This document shows positions 12,660 through 24,099 of a stretch of 64,000 nt of DNA, one piece after another. Numbering within the stretch: the first letter of the stretch is position 1; each line of letters begins with the position of its first letter. The translations under genes and the position numbers were made by a program. This DNA is from Synaphobranchus kaupii (Eukaryota; Chordata; Actinopteri; Anguilliformes; Synaphobranchidae), in assembly GCA_029718625.1 (NCBI GenBank), contig CM056387.1, positions 33,701,402 through 33,765,401 on the forward strand. Reading direction: 5' to 3'. Under the pieces are notes generated by a model. The model did not search any database. It was not told the DNA's origin and saw only the letters and a program-made list of their open reading frames with translations.

Positions 12660-12900
12660 ATGGTGCAGTGGGGAAGGAAATGGGCTTCAAAATGAGAAGT
12701 TTGATTCCAGGATGGACAAATTCTGTGGTATTGATGGCGTAAAGGAGGTATGACTGAACCACTCTGAGAAATGTTGACTTACGAGATTGGGCAACATGTA
12801 TGTGATAAAGTATAAATTAGTAGCAATGCATGCAATTAACTTGCATGAAGTGTCATGTAAAATCTCTAAAGTATATAAGCTGTCTGTCATTTCAAATGTT
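12660..12900 (+). repeat. Degenerate tRNA-derived SINE
   Basis: The head reads ggtgcagtggggaaggaaat ... gtttgattccagg (B-box-like at ~12698-12710). It is followed by a diverged body and an end resembling the tail module (ataagctgtctgtca). It is adjacent to the opposite-strand copy at 13082. Confidence 0.5.
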
Positions 12901-13020
12901 CTACATATCAGTGAACAATACTGAGCGTTTTTTGTACAGAACGTATAGCAAAATATAGATCAAAAAATACATGCACATAAAATTACATTGTGAAGGTGGT
13001 CCTCTCTCCTAATAAATGCA

Positions 13021-13047
13021 TACACGCACACGCGCACTCGCACGCGC

Positions 13048-13081
<34 letters not shown>
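13021..13081. repeat. (CA)n microsatellite with CG-rich interruptions
   Basis: Imperfect cacgcgcac repeat merging into pure CA. Confidence 0.85.
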
Positions 13082-13086
<5 letters not shown>

Positions 13087-13200
13087 AGCAGACCATTTCA
13101 TCCAGAGTGACTTACACAGGTTACATTCTGTTTAAATACAATCCATTTATACAGCTGGACATTAAGTACTCTAACAGCAGCCCAGCTGGGAGTATATATT
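13082..13200 (-). repeat. SINE fragment (tail and body modules)
   Basis: tttagcagaccatttcatcc, then gagtgacttacacagg, then tccatttatacagctggaca is the inverted tail/body module series of the local SINE. The tRNA-like head is missing. Confidence 0.7.
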
Positions 13201-13427
13201 CAACATAGACTTAAGCTCTTCCAGTCAGCTCTCTGTAACTGCATTTGGATAGCTGGACACTCAGCTTCGTTACACGGCGCATTGTTGGACCTCTCATAAT
13301 GCCACTGACTTCACACGCAGCCGTTATATGTTAATACACTGCTAAACTGCATAATTTTGTAACAGTAATTTTGTAAAAATCAGCAATTGACCATATTGTG
13401 AAATTAGCACACAGTACAAAACACAAT

Positions 13428-13581
13428 GGGCCAGATTTACTAAGACTTTAAGCGGGTGCAAAAACATTTAGCACATGCTAAACTAATTACACAACCAATG
13501 ATTGGTGCAAATCAAATACCATGACATTACAATTGGTATACAATTTTCCTTAGTAAAAATTGGTCTTAGTAAATCAGGCCC
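13428..13581. mobile_element. Short palindromic MITE-like element, copy 1
   Basis: The ends gggccagatttactaagac and ttagtaaatcaggccc are inverted repeats. Internally caaccaatgattggtgc is also palindromic, so most of the 154 bp can fold back on itself. A second copy lies at 62476-62612. There is no coding capacity. Confidence 0.75.
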
Positions 13582-14739
13582 AATGTGTATGTTATTGGTA
13601 AACGGTATTCGATCCCCCAAAGCCTTTCTGTGGTATACTCTTAAAATAATAAACTATCAGTGATTCTATTTTGACAGTGAGAGCTGGTGGTTTCGCGAGA
13701 GGTGCCAAACACCAGTCAACACTCAAGCTATTAATAGAGCAGAGTTAACCGCTGTCTCTTAAAACAAATGTTCCAGAAATCTGCCCCGAGTCTGCTCCCT
13801 TCCTCTGGCTCACGCCCCTCTTTCCCCCCGCCGTCCCATCGTCTCTAAATTATCCTGTCACCTCCAGCGCTCAGCCCCCCCCCCCACCCCCCCACCTCCT
13901 CCAAGTAACTCGAGCGGGTGACCTGGTTTCAATTTAAGCCCCCGAAAGCTAATAAGTTGGCGACTGGTTCTCTGGAGTCCGAATTGTCGCGGTGTGCGTT
14001 CGCCGGCTCTTGTGCGCGCCCCCACCCCGTCCACACATCACAGGGAAAGCACAAAGAGGGCTTCTGTTTTCCTGCCTCCATGCCAATCCCACAATGCATC
14101 AGACCCATCCCAGGCCCCCGCTTCCCTCCTGGGTGTTCGGATTACAGGTGAGGTTGGTTTTAAAATGCATGCCGATTGGCTGGTTGAGTCAGTGTGGACC
14201 ACTTGCTTGGACCTGGATCATTTCCCTTGCTCAGGTAGTTCCCAACCATCATGACCCAGAAATAATCACTTTACCATTTGAAGCTCAATTTGAGGAACCA
14301 TTTTCACCATTTGTACTACTGATTGCTACATTTAGAAAGTGTCACCTAGAGGGAAAAAAGTCAATCTTAACAAGCATTTCAAGTTTATATTTAGACTTAA
14401 TCTTATTTATAGTTGCAAACTAAAACAAATAGATTGCCAATGGGGTGAGAGAGTTTTACTCTTGCCCAGTGGGGTAAGATAATTTCACTTGTCAAGCAAA
14501 AAGTAACTTAAAACAAGCTAATATTTCCCACTTTAGAGAAAATAAATTAGATTTCTCATTACAAGACTAAGACAATTGTTAAGACAGATATTTTTTGGAG
14601 TGTAATGGTCCCCAGATAATGATAACAGGTACATAAAAATGACTTTAATTTGGAAACAAGATGGTTATGTAGAGGTAAAGCAATTAATTAACTTCAGCCA
14701 GAGGTTACAGCTTGCTTTTTTTACAATGTCTTGCTACTG

Positions 14740-15060
14740 TTAATGCTATTAAGTCATGTAAACCTGGTGATGAACTTCTATTGGTCCACTCTAACCTTTG
14801 ACCTTTGGCAGTGTGTTGTTGGTGAGTGCCGCCATTGCACAGCTGGCAATGAGTATAGTCCCTTCGCTCTCCTCGCCCTGATTATGGGCAGTCTCCCAGC
14901 AGCCCTCGCAGGCCAATTAAAGACCATTTAAGACTTAAGCAATTAAGTTTGATTTCTGGAAATTATGGCAGAATTATGACAGTTTCTTAGCCACTGCCTC
15001 TCGCTGCACCGGGGGACATATTTTGACAGGTTGTGCCAAAGAATTTTGGGAAACAGGAGG
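14740..15060. promoter_or_regulatory. Candidate conserved noncoding element with DR1 nuclear-receptor motif
   Basis: Unique sequence with TAACCTTTGACCT at 14792-14804 (on the minus strand AGGTCA-A-AGGTTA, a DR1 arrangement), then repeated ATTAA-containing homeodomain-like motifs (ccaattaaagacc, aagcaattaag). No ORF or repeat accounts for it. Regulatory function is inference. Confidence 0.35.
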
Positions 15061-15380
15061 GATGGGGACCGTATGTGGTGGGGAGGGTCAAGCGTGGTCT
15101 AGTTTGCGTGATTCTTGGTTGCCGGAGAGGTTAGTAAAAATAACAAGTCCACAGACTGTCTGCCTGCCCTCCAATTACCCCTACACAAACAAAATGGCTG
15201 ACCCACCGCGCGCACACGCTCCAGACAAATGGACTCGGAGGTCTTACTTCCTGCGATTAAGGGTTCAGTTGCTCTTTTGTTTGTTTTGTTTTTTTACGCC
15301 CTTCAGCCTATGCCATGATAAATCTACACTACCTTGAAACAGCACCATGACGACCACCGTTATTTTAGTTTTTTGTCACT

Positions 15381-15995
15381 GTGAAGTCAATCGCAGGACG
15401 TAGACAAGGATGCTACAAGCACATACAATGCAAAGGTCATCCAGCCTCGTCACCCAACAGCGGGTCTCATTCCTTGAGGAACTGCCGAACTGTTCCCCCA
15501 ATACTGCTCACTGCTCAGCCGCTCAAAACACTCAGACATCTCGCCCATTCTCTACAAGCTTCGTTGGCTAGAGTACAGTGCAGAGTACAGCAAAATACCC
15601 TCCCACTCGCCTACAATGTTCTAACAGTCATGCCCAAATCTACCCTGCAGACCCCCTTTAACCCTGGACCACTTTTCATTCGCTACGCTCCTCCTCTGCA
15701 GAGCGTTGCTGTTCCTCCCTCTCCGCTGTCTCCCCGCTGTGTCCGGGGGCTCTTAACTGCACCCTTCCCAAGCTGTGTCTTTCAGCGCACATATTCAGTC
15801 TGTGTTCACTCTCTTCACTTGAAAACACATCTTTTCATCCTGGCTTTTAAATCATTTTAAGTGGTTTGTCATGATTATTTTACTACCACATGGTTTAATT
15901 GATGCGTTTTGTTATTTGGTCTGCTTGGTGTTATTTCTTGCTCTCTGGAAAGTGTCATTGAGTACTGCAGAAAGGCACTAGATAAAACTATATCA
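15381..15995 (+). pseudogene. Decayed 3' end of an L2/Rex1-type LINE
   Basis: Across shifting frames the sequence resembles the C-terminal part of non-LTR retrotransposon ORF2. A block around 15548 translates as ILYKLRWLEY, like the family pattern ILYKLHWLPV, and a block near 15810-15850 translates LKTHLFILAF. The 3' end at ~15957-15993 (ttgagtactgcagaaaggca, then ctagataaaac) matches the style of L2/Rex1 3' tails. It is 5'-truncated and frameshifted, and retains no reverse transcriptase active site. Confidence 0.65.
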
Positions 15996-18120
15996 GTTGG
16001 TTTTGTCTTTTAAGTTCGTAGATTATAAAATTGTCCTCAACTGTGCCTCGTCAACCTCAAAGGATGGAGAACTTGTGTTGTTCGTTCAGGACCGTCAGAA
16101 ACACAAACACAACAGTGGCACCAGATCCTGGCTCTGCGTTCGGTTTGTGCATTCCCCCAGCGACAGTGGAGAAACAGTGACGCTCGTCACTTTGATTTGC
16201 AATTTCCTTCTAACTCAAAATAATAACACTCCCAAAAAACATCCCTACGCAACAGCCTTTGGAAGATTTGTTAACTGTAAGAGGGGGGGGGGGGAAATAG
16301 CAGCTTGGTGGTTGAGATTCGTCCATTCCGGAAGATTCCGATGTCTAGTCTGACTGCTTTCCTGATGTACATGTCACCCTTCAGAAACACTCCAAAGCTA
16401 GAGGCCTTCTCACTGGGGCTGTCACCTTGCACGCGGAACCTGCATTCTCGGCGGGGTCAATCTGTGCGCCTCTCCCAGGTCTGGACGGCGGGGTCGAGCA
16501 GGACGCCTCTCCACTGTTTGTTGTCCGTCTCTCCCTGTTTGCTCGGAGGGAGGGATCCCATTACATTCCCAGAACAGGAAACCAGCCGGACCGTGACGAG
16601 TCGATTCTGCACAGAAGAGACCAGGTTTGGTGTGAGGATGTCATCGCCAGCGTTGACCCACTTCGCAACCACAAGACGAAGCGAAGAATGTAGAGAGGCA
16701 AAAAACAGACTTGCTGTTTTTTTATTTGTGCTTTTTTTATAATTATTATTTATCCTCAACCTCGCCCACCTGGAACAGCTTCCTGTGATGGCTTTGGTGA
16801 AAGGAAATAAGGTTTATTGGCTGGAATTGTGGTCAAGCAATCGTCTGCGAGATGACCTATGTCAAAAGATTATGAGACATATTGATTTTTTTGGGATTTT
16901 ACAGGGATGTTGACACAACCTACCGAACACAAAATATCACTGCAGCTTTTTTTTACTGAATAAAAACATTGTGAAAACATTTTTGCAAGCTTTATTATTT
17001 ACCACATGCATTTTGGCTATATTATAAATAGGTTTTTAATGAGTTGTTCCAGTTCTTCTATCCACCTAAACCTTATAGCAACATTGTAAAAAGTTATTTA
17101 TTTTTTGGCTAGACCAGTTAAAAAAAAATAAACCAGTTTAAGGTTCTTTAAAAACACGTAATTTTAGATTAGCTTTTCATTGAATTTGACATTATTGATT
17201 TAATATCTTGTTATTCTTAAGGTTCTATATTTTTGTTTTATTCTTTTTAAAGTCCGTGTTCTTCCTTGCTTGTTGCTGTGCTAATTTTATTTTCCTGTGT
17301 TATTTTGTTCATCTTATATTTTTTTATTATTATATTTTCTTCGTATATAGGTAAGCGATTATTTAAATGGCCACTGCAATGCCTTGTATCCAATGACAAG
17401 TTCAGTTATGATGGTGTTCTCCTCCCTATTGAAAAGCCTGGTTTTACAATATTTTTACAAACTCTGGAACCAATTCAGTCGGGGTCAGTCGGACAGGGGT
17501 CCGCGTTTCATCGCTCTAGAGCGACTCCCACTGGCCCGTGCGGGTCCTCAGGAGACTGCATCTGAAAGGTCTTCCTCCGACGCCGCTCTGCGCAAGCCCA
17601 GCTGCGGCCCACGACGTGAAAAGCAGCAGTGTTTCTGAGGAGGGCCGTGGGTGTCCCAGCTCTCCCGAATTGGCAGTGTGGTTTGCCATAGAACACAGCT
17701 GCGGCTGCAGACAGGTGAACATTCCAGATTGGGGTGGGAATGGGATACATACAGGCCCAGGTAGGGCGACAAATCAAAATAATAATAATAATAATGCTAT
17801 AATAATAGTTGTTAAAAAATATTTTTCTCAGAAGTTCCATCATGAGAACCAAACCCTCAATGAACAGGTAAAGTGAGTCACTTCTTTATCAAGGACTAAA
17901 CCTCAAGTGCTTCAACAACAAAAAAAAGCCTATGATTCCTGTGGGGTTAAGTGGCCATTAAGAAACCTCAGTGGCAGACACATCTGACAGATTTCTCTCT
18001 CAAGCTCATATTAGCAAAACAGTTCACTGAAAGGTGTCATCTCCAAAAGTGAGACGTATCTTTGCTCATCTGATCCTAACAGATAATGCTAAGATCAGAC
18101 AGTAGACTTAGGCCTAATTG
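15996..18120. other. Unassigned intergenic sequence
   Basis: No gene is recognised. A poly-G run lies at ~16284-16294, an A/T-rich stretch at 16850-17350, a G/C-rich patch at 17490-17700 and an (AAT)n run at ~17778-17795. Confidence 0.45.
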
Positions 18121-18640
18121 TTGCCATGTTATTTTACTCTGAGATTACAGTTGACATAACACACTAAAGGCCATCAAACGTCAGTCACCTCATTGCCACA
18201 AATAACCTACTACCAACCACCTTTTTCTTCTGATGTTTTTTATTGTGTTTGCAATTACAGTGATAACAGTGAACTAGCATTCATAGTTCACATTCTGTTT
18301 GGCTGTTGTGTGGTGATATTTCCATAACATTTTCTTTTTTACAATGACACTCTTGTTTTTGATTGCTTTATGAAGAATTCTTGCATATACACAGGTTTCA
18401 TCAAACCTCATTGTTCACATTTGCCTGTAAGTGGAGTGTGCAAAATGAATGCATAAATCACACCGTGATGTCAGATTAATTATATTATATAATCACATTC
18501 AAAATGGCACACTACACGTCTCAAATGTGTTTTGCACCTTTCTGCCAAATCTAATTAAAGTAATTAAAATCTATAATCATGCTCATTAGAATTAACTGGC
18601 ACTTTGCAAAGAGAACGGCATGTTTTAAAAAAAAAGGTTT
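18120..18640. promoter_or_regulatory. Candidate conserved noncoding block
   Basis: About 500 bp of unique A/T-rich sequence dense in TAAT/ATTA cores (cagattaattatatta; ctaattaaagtaattaaaat) with no simple repeat. It resembles developmental-gene enhancers, and conservation is not tested. Confidence 0.3.
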
Positions 18641-19253
18641 TAAATGAAAGACAGACTGCTAAATGAGACTACTCATGTAGTGGGCCAAAAAATGGCATGG
18701 TAAAAAGCCACTGATCCAGAATGAGATGAGAGCAATGTGATCCCCAATTCAAACCTGCAAAAATAATAGAAAATTGAGACAGACTGAACAGGGGCCATTT
18801 ATCACAGGTAAAACAGCCACACTACGTGGTTTGACAAGAGAAAAAAAAAACAAAAAAAATACTGTTGAAATAAATAAATTCCAGTGAAATTCACACTTAC
18901 GTGCCTGGCGGTGAGTCACGGTCAGTAATCGACAACCACCTGGTGTTTTCATCGGACCTCTGCGTGCTTCACAGAGATAAGCGCTGGGAACAAATGAGTC
19001 TGGTGTCCGCCACAGCGGCCAATTCCACAGAGACAGAGTACTTTCATTTCCTCAGATGAGGAACTTCTGATTGGACGGCGGCTTTTATCGCCACGGCGAT
19101 GACGACTGTGGTATCAGCCTTCTCCGCACTGGAAGTCACCTGCGGTTTGCCGTGTCTCTGACAGAAAGACCCAAAGGCCCTACCGGGCTGAGGTTGGGGA
19201 GAGGACAGGAGATGAGCATGCTACCATTTTTCTGGTATTTGTCAAAGCAGATA

Positions 19254-19280
19254 ATAGAATAGAATAGAATAGAATAGAAT
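19254..19280. repeat. (TAGAA)n pentanucleotide repeat
   Basis: Five consecutive tagaa units. Confidence 0.9.
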
Positions 19281-19699
19281 AACTGTTTTCCCCAGGGGAA
19301 CTTCAGACTTGCTTGCGGAATCATTTTTCGCTGACCTACACGTTCGACAGTCCAGTTATTTAGACACGTGCCCTATGAGGAAGTGCGTAGTCCCACGCCC
19401 GGGTTTGGCCGCAAACGAGAAACTCTAATTTCATGTATGAAGGGGAAAAAAATGGAAAGCCTCTTTCTCTGGGATATTAAGGAGACAAATTCAATAAGCG
19501 CACAAAGAGAGCGGGTTTGGATACAGGACGATGAGGGAAGGAGCAAATCCGCTTTCGTTGGCGCCTGCATGCTGGTAGGTCTCACGCAGAACTTTTACGG
19601 ACAGAGAGACGTCTTCATCTGGAAGAGCTTATAGGCTGCCCGAGAGTAAACAGGCCTACTTGGCCCTGTCAAGTTGTGCCTAACAAACGGCCCGCCCCA

Positions 19700-20130
19700 A
19701 AGATCGCCTGCTTTTTCTCCCTGCCTTATTTTCTCACGCTCACCCTCCACCCTCCACCCTCCACCCCCCGTCTTTCTGATCCGTCCACTCGGTGTCTCCA
19801 TCTCCATCACCTTTCTTTCTCTACGTTCTCTTCTCCTGTTCTTCTCCCTCCGTTCTCCTCCCCCATTCTCCTCATTCTCTTCTCCTCTTTCCTTTCTCCT
19901 TTTCATCTTCACATTACTTCCTCCCTCCTTCTGTCCCAAATTCTCTGTCCTATCTTCCCCCATTCACTCCCTCGTTCCCTCCCTCCTTCATCACTCACTC
20001 ACTCACTCACTCACTCACTCACTCACTCACTCACTCACTCTGTTTTCTTCCACAATTTATTGCCTCCCTCCCTCTCTCCTTCCATCCCTCTTTAACCACT
20101 CACTCTCATTCTTTCACTGCACGATTGAAG
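19700..20130. repeat. Polypyrimidine tract with (ACTC)n tetranucleotide core
   Basis: About 430 bp of nearly uninterrupted C/T on the plus strand, including a pure cactcactcact array at 19991-20041. Ser/Leu/Pro-rich open frames across it are low-complexity artefacts. Confidence 0.9.
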
Positions 20131-20399
20131 GAGAGGAGAAGTGGGTCTCTGCCACTTCCACACGCCCACGCCCACACCCACACCCACACCCCACCCATAA
20201 ACTCCTCGCTGGCTCTGGGGCACCAGGGTTCAGATGCAAAGCTGGGGGGCCAGGCTGGGACCCTGAAGCCCATCCGGGGGCCTCGCTCCTCAGCCTGGCG
20301 ACGGCGCCGGCCCCCAACACCAACACAATCACATTTCCGCTTCTGTCATCTGAAACTGACAACACTATTCCTTTTCGTTTTTTTTTTGGGTTGTCAGTA

Positions 20400-20655
20400 A
20401 TATGAGTAATTATGATGCAAAAGCAGATTAATTGAGCGTTTAATGAACTTCTAAAGTACTCCGATGTGATTGTAAATCAAACAATGGCATTTATTTATTA
20501 TACAGGGCAACTATACATGAAAAGAGAAGAGGAATATAGAGAGAATCTGGAGCCAGGAGTCTATAACATGGACAGTGCTCCATGCGAGCCGTTCTCCAGC
20601 CAACCAGAGGAAATTAATTACAACTGTGAATAATGAATCATCAATTTCACACATT
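20400..20655. promoter_or_regulatory. Candidate conserved noncoding element with SOX and homeodomain motifs
   Basis: Unique sequence with AACAATGG at 20480-20487 preceded by an outward-facing ATTGT at 20469-20473. It has many homeodomain cores (gagtaattatgatgc; gattaattgagc; gaaattaattacaac). It is enhancer-like in texture, and function is inferred. Confidence 0.35.
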
Positions 20656-20878
20656 TCTTTTTCTTTTTTACATTTTATGTGATGAATACTGAGATGTTTG
20701 GGAAGAGGGATCTGGGGAGAATGTGTGGTACATGAGGAAGGAAATCTGCACTAGGCCGTGGGGAAGAAATCTGCCTTGTAACAGATTATACTGTATGGAA
20801 ACAATTACTTTGTGGCAAGCCCAAAACGGGTAGGGATATCCAACTGTAAAGTGTGTGTGCGTCTCTGTACGTGTATTT

Positions 20879-20928
20879 GTGTGTGCGTGTGTGTGTGTGT
20901 GTGTGTCTGTGTCTGTGTCTGTGTGCGT
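20879..20928. repeat. (GT)n / (GTGTCT)n microsatellite
   Basis: A GT run followed by gtgtctgtgtct units. Confidence 0.88.
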
Positions 20929-20984
20929 TCTAAAAACATAAACTTCTGCTGCTCACTTGCCAAATGCAGTGCGTCTCGGCCGAG

Positions 20985-21360
20985 GAACATCTGGAGGTAG
21001 AGGGAGACAAGTCCCTGCCAAAGGCGATTATTAGAGCATTAGAAGGGCCCGGGTTCCAGTTTTTACACAGGCAAATGCCTGGCCAGCTCAGCAAAATCGT
21101 CTATGTGAGCGGAAATGTATTTATTAAGCTGTATCTTAGAAACTAACTTTGCTGCGAGCTACACAGATGCTGCTGTGGGTATTTTCTTTAAAGGTTTAAA
21201 ACATTAATAGGTTTGGTTGCCGCTTCCTTGTCTAGACATTAATCATGAAGCAGAACAAATTAGCCATATATTAGCTTTATATTTTTTTCTGTCATTTTAG
21301 GGAGGAATAACAGGGGGGAAATGTGTCTTCAAATAGTAATGAATTTAAGTGAGTCATCCC
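20985..21360. promoter_or_regulatory. Candidate conserved noncoding block
   Basis: Repeat-free sequence with caaaggcgattattagagca, gacattaatcatgaagc and caaattagccatatattag motifs. It lies within 600 bp of the block at 20400 and may be part of one composite element. Confidence 0.3.
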
Positions 21361-22405
21361 ATTCAGTACAAAATTATTTACTGAGGAAAAGCTTTCCAGC
21401 CATAGCAGTGGTCACGCTATTGGACGACTACAGCTAAACGCAACTATGTGAGCATTAAAAGTAAATGTGTGTATGTGTTTTTTGGGTAGTGGCGTTACAC
21501 CACCACGGCAGAACAATTCTACAACTTGTGGAGAGAATGTTACAAGTTAGGCTAGTCCTCAAAAAAGCATTCTACTCATGCCAACAGAGCGCTTTGCTGG
21601 AAGTGTGTGTGTGTTCGACCCCCCACAAGGTTTGCTGGGTGCAACCAGGACTCCAGGCCAACTGTCACTCAATACTGACACACCCAGACCCCGTCCCCAC
21701 ATGAGAAGCAGACCGAAACTCAGAAGGAAAAAAAAAAAAGCTCTGTTGAAGAAATAGATGACTTGAACGAGAGTGAAAAACCATTGTAAGCGCAAAGGAA
21801 AAAAGCCAAAGATGAAAATCAGATTTTGATAAAAAAACAAAAACAAAAGTGATTATAAAATGATTTAAAATACGGCTACATTGGCAATCTTTTCAAACTA
21901 CATATTTTTTTGTTTTAAGAAAATAATCTATTTAAGTTAATTATGACTAATTATTACCAATCAATCAGTATTATTTTCAACATAAATTTTTAATGCCACA
22001 AATCTAACACATAGTACAGCAGCAGAAGATGATGGCGGGTTCCACTGAGTGATCCTATCGAGTCAGCATGGATCAAAATCCCTAAGGAATGTTTCCAGCA
22101 CCTGGTTTAATCCATGCTGCGAATAATTCAGGCTTTCCTGGAGGCAAACGGGGTCCTACCCGGTACTAGATAAGTGTACCTATTACAAAGTGGCCATTGA
22201 GTGTATGTAAGTAATTAAATAAATACTGAGTATTTAAGGCGATACATTTCTATTGGGGTCTTTAATGTACACAGGATACACCTCCCTGGCCTCAGCTCAA
22301 TGGTGAATAGAAATAGCGCAAGTGCCTGGGAGCCCAACAGGGGGCGCCGTGCTGACAGGACAGCACTTCCTGTCAGTTTAAGGTTGACTGAAAATGCAGC
22401 TCAGA
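21361..22405. other. Unassigned intergenic sequence
   Basis: No gene or recognised repeat. It is moderately A/T-rich with poly-A runs at ~21728-21740. Confidence 0.45.
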
Positions 22406-22408
22406 GTC

Positions 22409-22549
<141 letters not shown>

Positions 22550-23730
22550 CAGGGGCTTGGGAAGAGAGAGGAAGTGAGAGGGGAAAAAATGGCCACTGAT
22601 ATAATTGATATTAATATTAAATTGTGTCCTTAAATTCACTGAGCACCTGGTGATCAGCCGCAGTGGTAACTCCTGTCCTTGATTCTTGGCTAAACTCAGC
22701 CAGTCACAGGAGACAAAGAGAAAACATCTCTGGAAGTATATCATGGGAGGTTGTCTGTATTATAAACTACGTAGGTTGGAAGTCCGGGCTTGCATAACTG
22801 GTGTATCTGTCACCAGATTAAATGAGGAAACTCTGAGGTTAATGAAGCTTTTGGGATTGGTTGCATTATGACATCATGGTCACATGACCTGCTTCTAACT
22901 GAAATCATAAAAAAGGGTTATTGGATGTCAGGGGGACTCAGTCCAGCTCAGCTATTAGTAGATCATGTTCCTTTTTTTTTGGTTTTTGCAACTTGATGTC
23001 TCACAAACATATGGATGTAATTTTCACAATCTCTCTCACGCCCAACACACAACCCCTTCAACCAGGAAGGCATTGCGCTGATTTAGTTTAATTTTATTTT
23101 ACTCTAAATCAGTCAAAAAAGCTAGAAATTAATTTTTTTTTAAACTACCAACTCTACATTTGGGGATTGGACTAAGGCTTTAGTCTCCCGTGCTAAAATT
23201 AGTTTTAATAATGTCATTACTTCTTATCCATACTAACTTAAACAAAAAGTATCACAGGTATTGAAAAAGAACATGAAACCTTCAGCCAAGATTTGTGCGT
23301 GCTACCCTCACCCCCCACCCCAGTCTCAGATACCTACCCTCAGAAAGGTCACTAAAAACTCCCCATATTATATGTCTGAACAGGGAAAGAGTGAGGTGAG
23401 GTGAGGGGGAGGGGGGTAGGAAGCATGGAGCCACCATTTCCCAAACTGACAGTCAAAGCGAGAGGTGTTGGTGATGGTTGTGGTGCTGGGGCACCGGGGA
23501 GGGGAGGGGAGGGGAGGGGAGGGAGGGCAACGCTGTGCAAAAACCCCTGTTCCGAAAATAAACCATAACATTATATAGCATCCCAAGAGAAACTTATTAA
23601 AGCCTCGTAAAAGAAAGGTTCACGAATGCACAAAGCCGTAATAAGCGGGACGCTGTGACTTAACGAGCTCCTGGCACAGCAGGGGGAAGCAGACCGTCAT
23701 GTCTGTGCCACCAGACATTCGGGTCGTGTT

Positions 23731-23850
23731 TAGCCAATCACAAGCCACGACGGTCACTTTTAACCAATCGCAAGCCAAGACGGCCGCTGTTAATGAATCG
23801 CGAGGCGGGACAACCATTTTTAGACAATCGAAGAGAAAGACTGGTATGCA
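23731..23850. repeat. 30-bp tandem repeat x4 carrying CCAAT-type motifs
   Basis: Units 23731-23760, 23761-23790, 23791-23820 and 23821-23850 are each exactly 30 bp and start ta(g/a)cCAATC or a decayed version. CCAAT is intact in the first two. Confidence 0.75.
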
Positions 23851-23882
23851 AAACTGGCTGAACATTTTTAGTACAATCATTT

Positions 23883-24096
23883 ACATGTACAGTATACAAT
23901 GTACTTGACATTGTGGTTTGCGTCGAGACATTAATTAATATTTAACCAACTACCACCTCCTCAACTCCGTGCCCCGGAAACGGATCTTTGTGTTTTAATC
24001 TAATGTCGCTGATTACATCTTAATTACGTAATGGTTACATATTAATTAATGTCTTGACGCAAACCGCAATGTCAGGTACATTGTATCCTATACATG
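23883..24096. repeat. Inverted repeat with ~65-bp arms
   Basis: The left arm, 23883-23948, and right arm, 24032-24096, are reverse complements with about six mismatches (e.g. gcgtcgagacattaattaat versus attaattaatgtcttgacgc). The ~83-bp loop is unrelated. It is MITE-like or a cruciform-forming palindrome. Confidence 0.8.
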
Positions 24097-24099
24097 CAA

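Noticed and set aside
15381..15860. 159-codon plus-strand frame as a host gene
   Set aside because: Its parts resemble a retrotransposon C-terminus in shifting frames, with an L2-like 3' tail.
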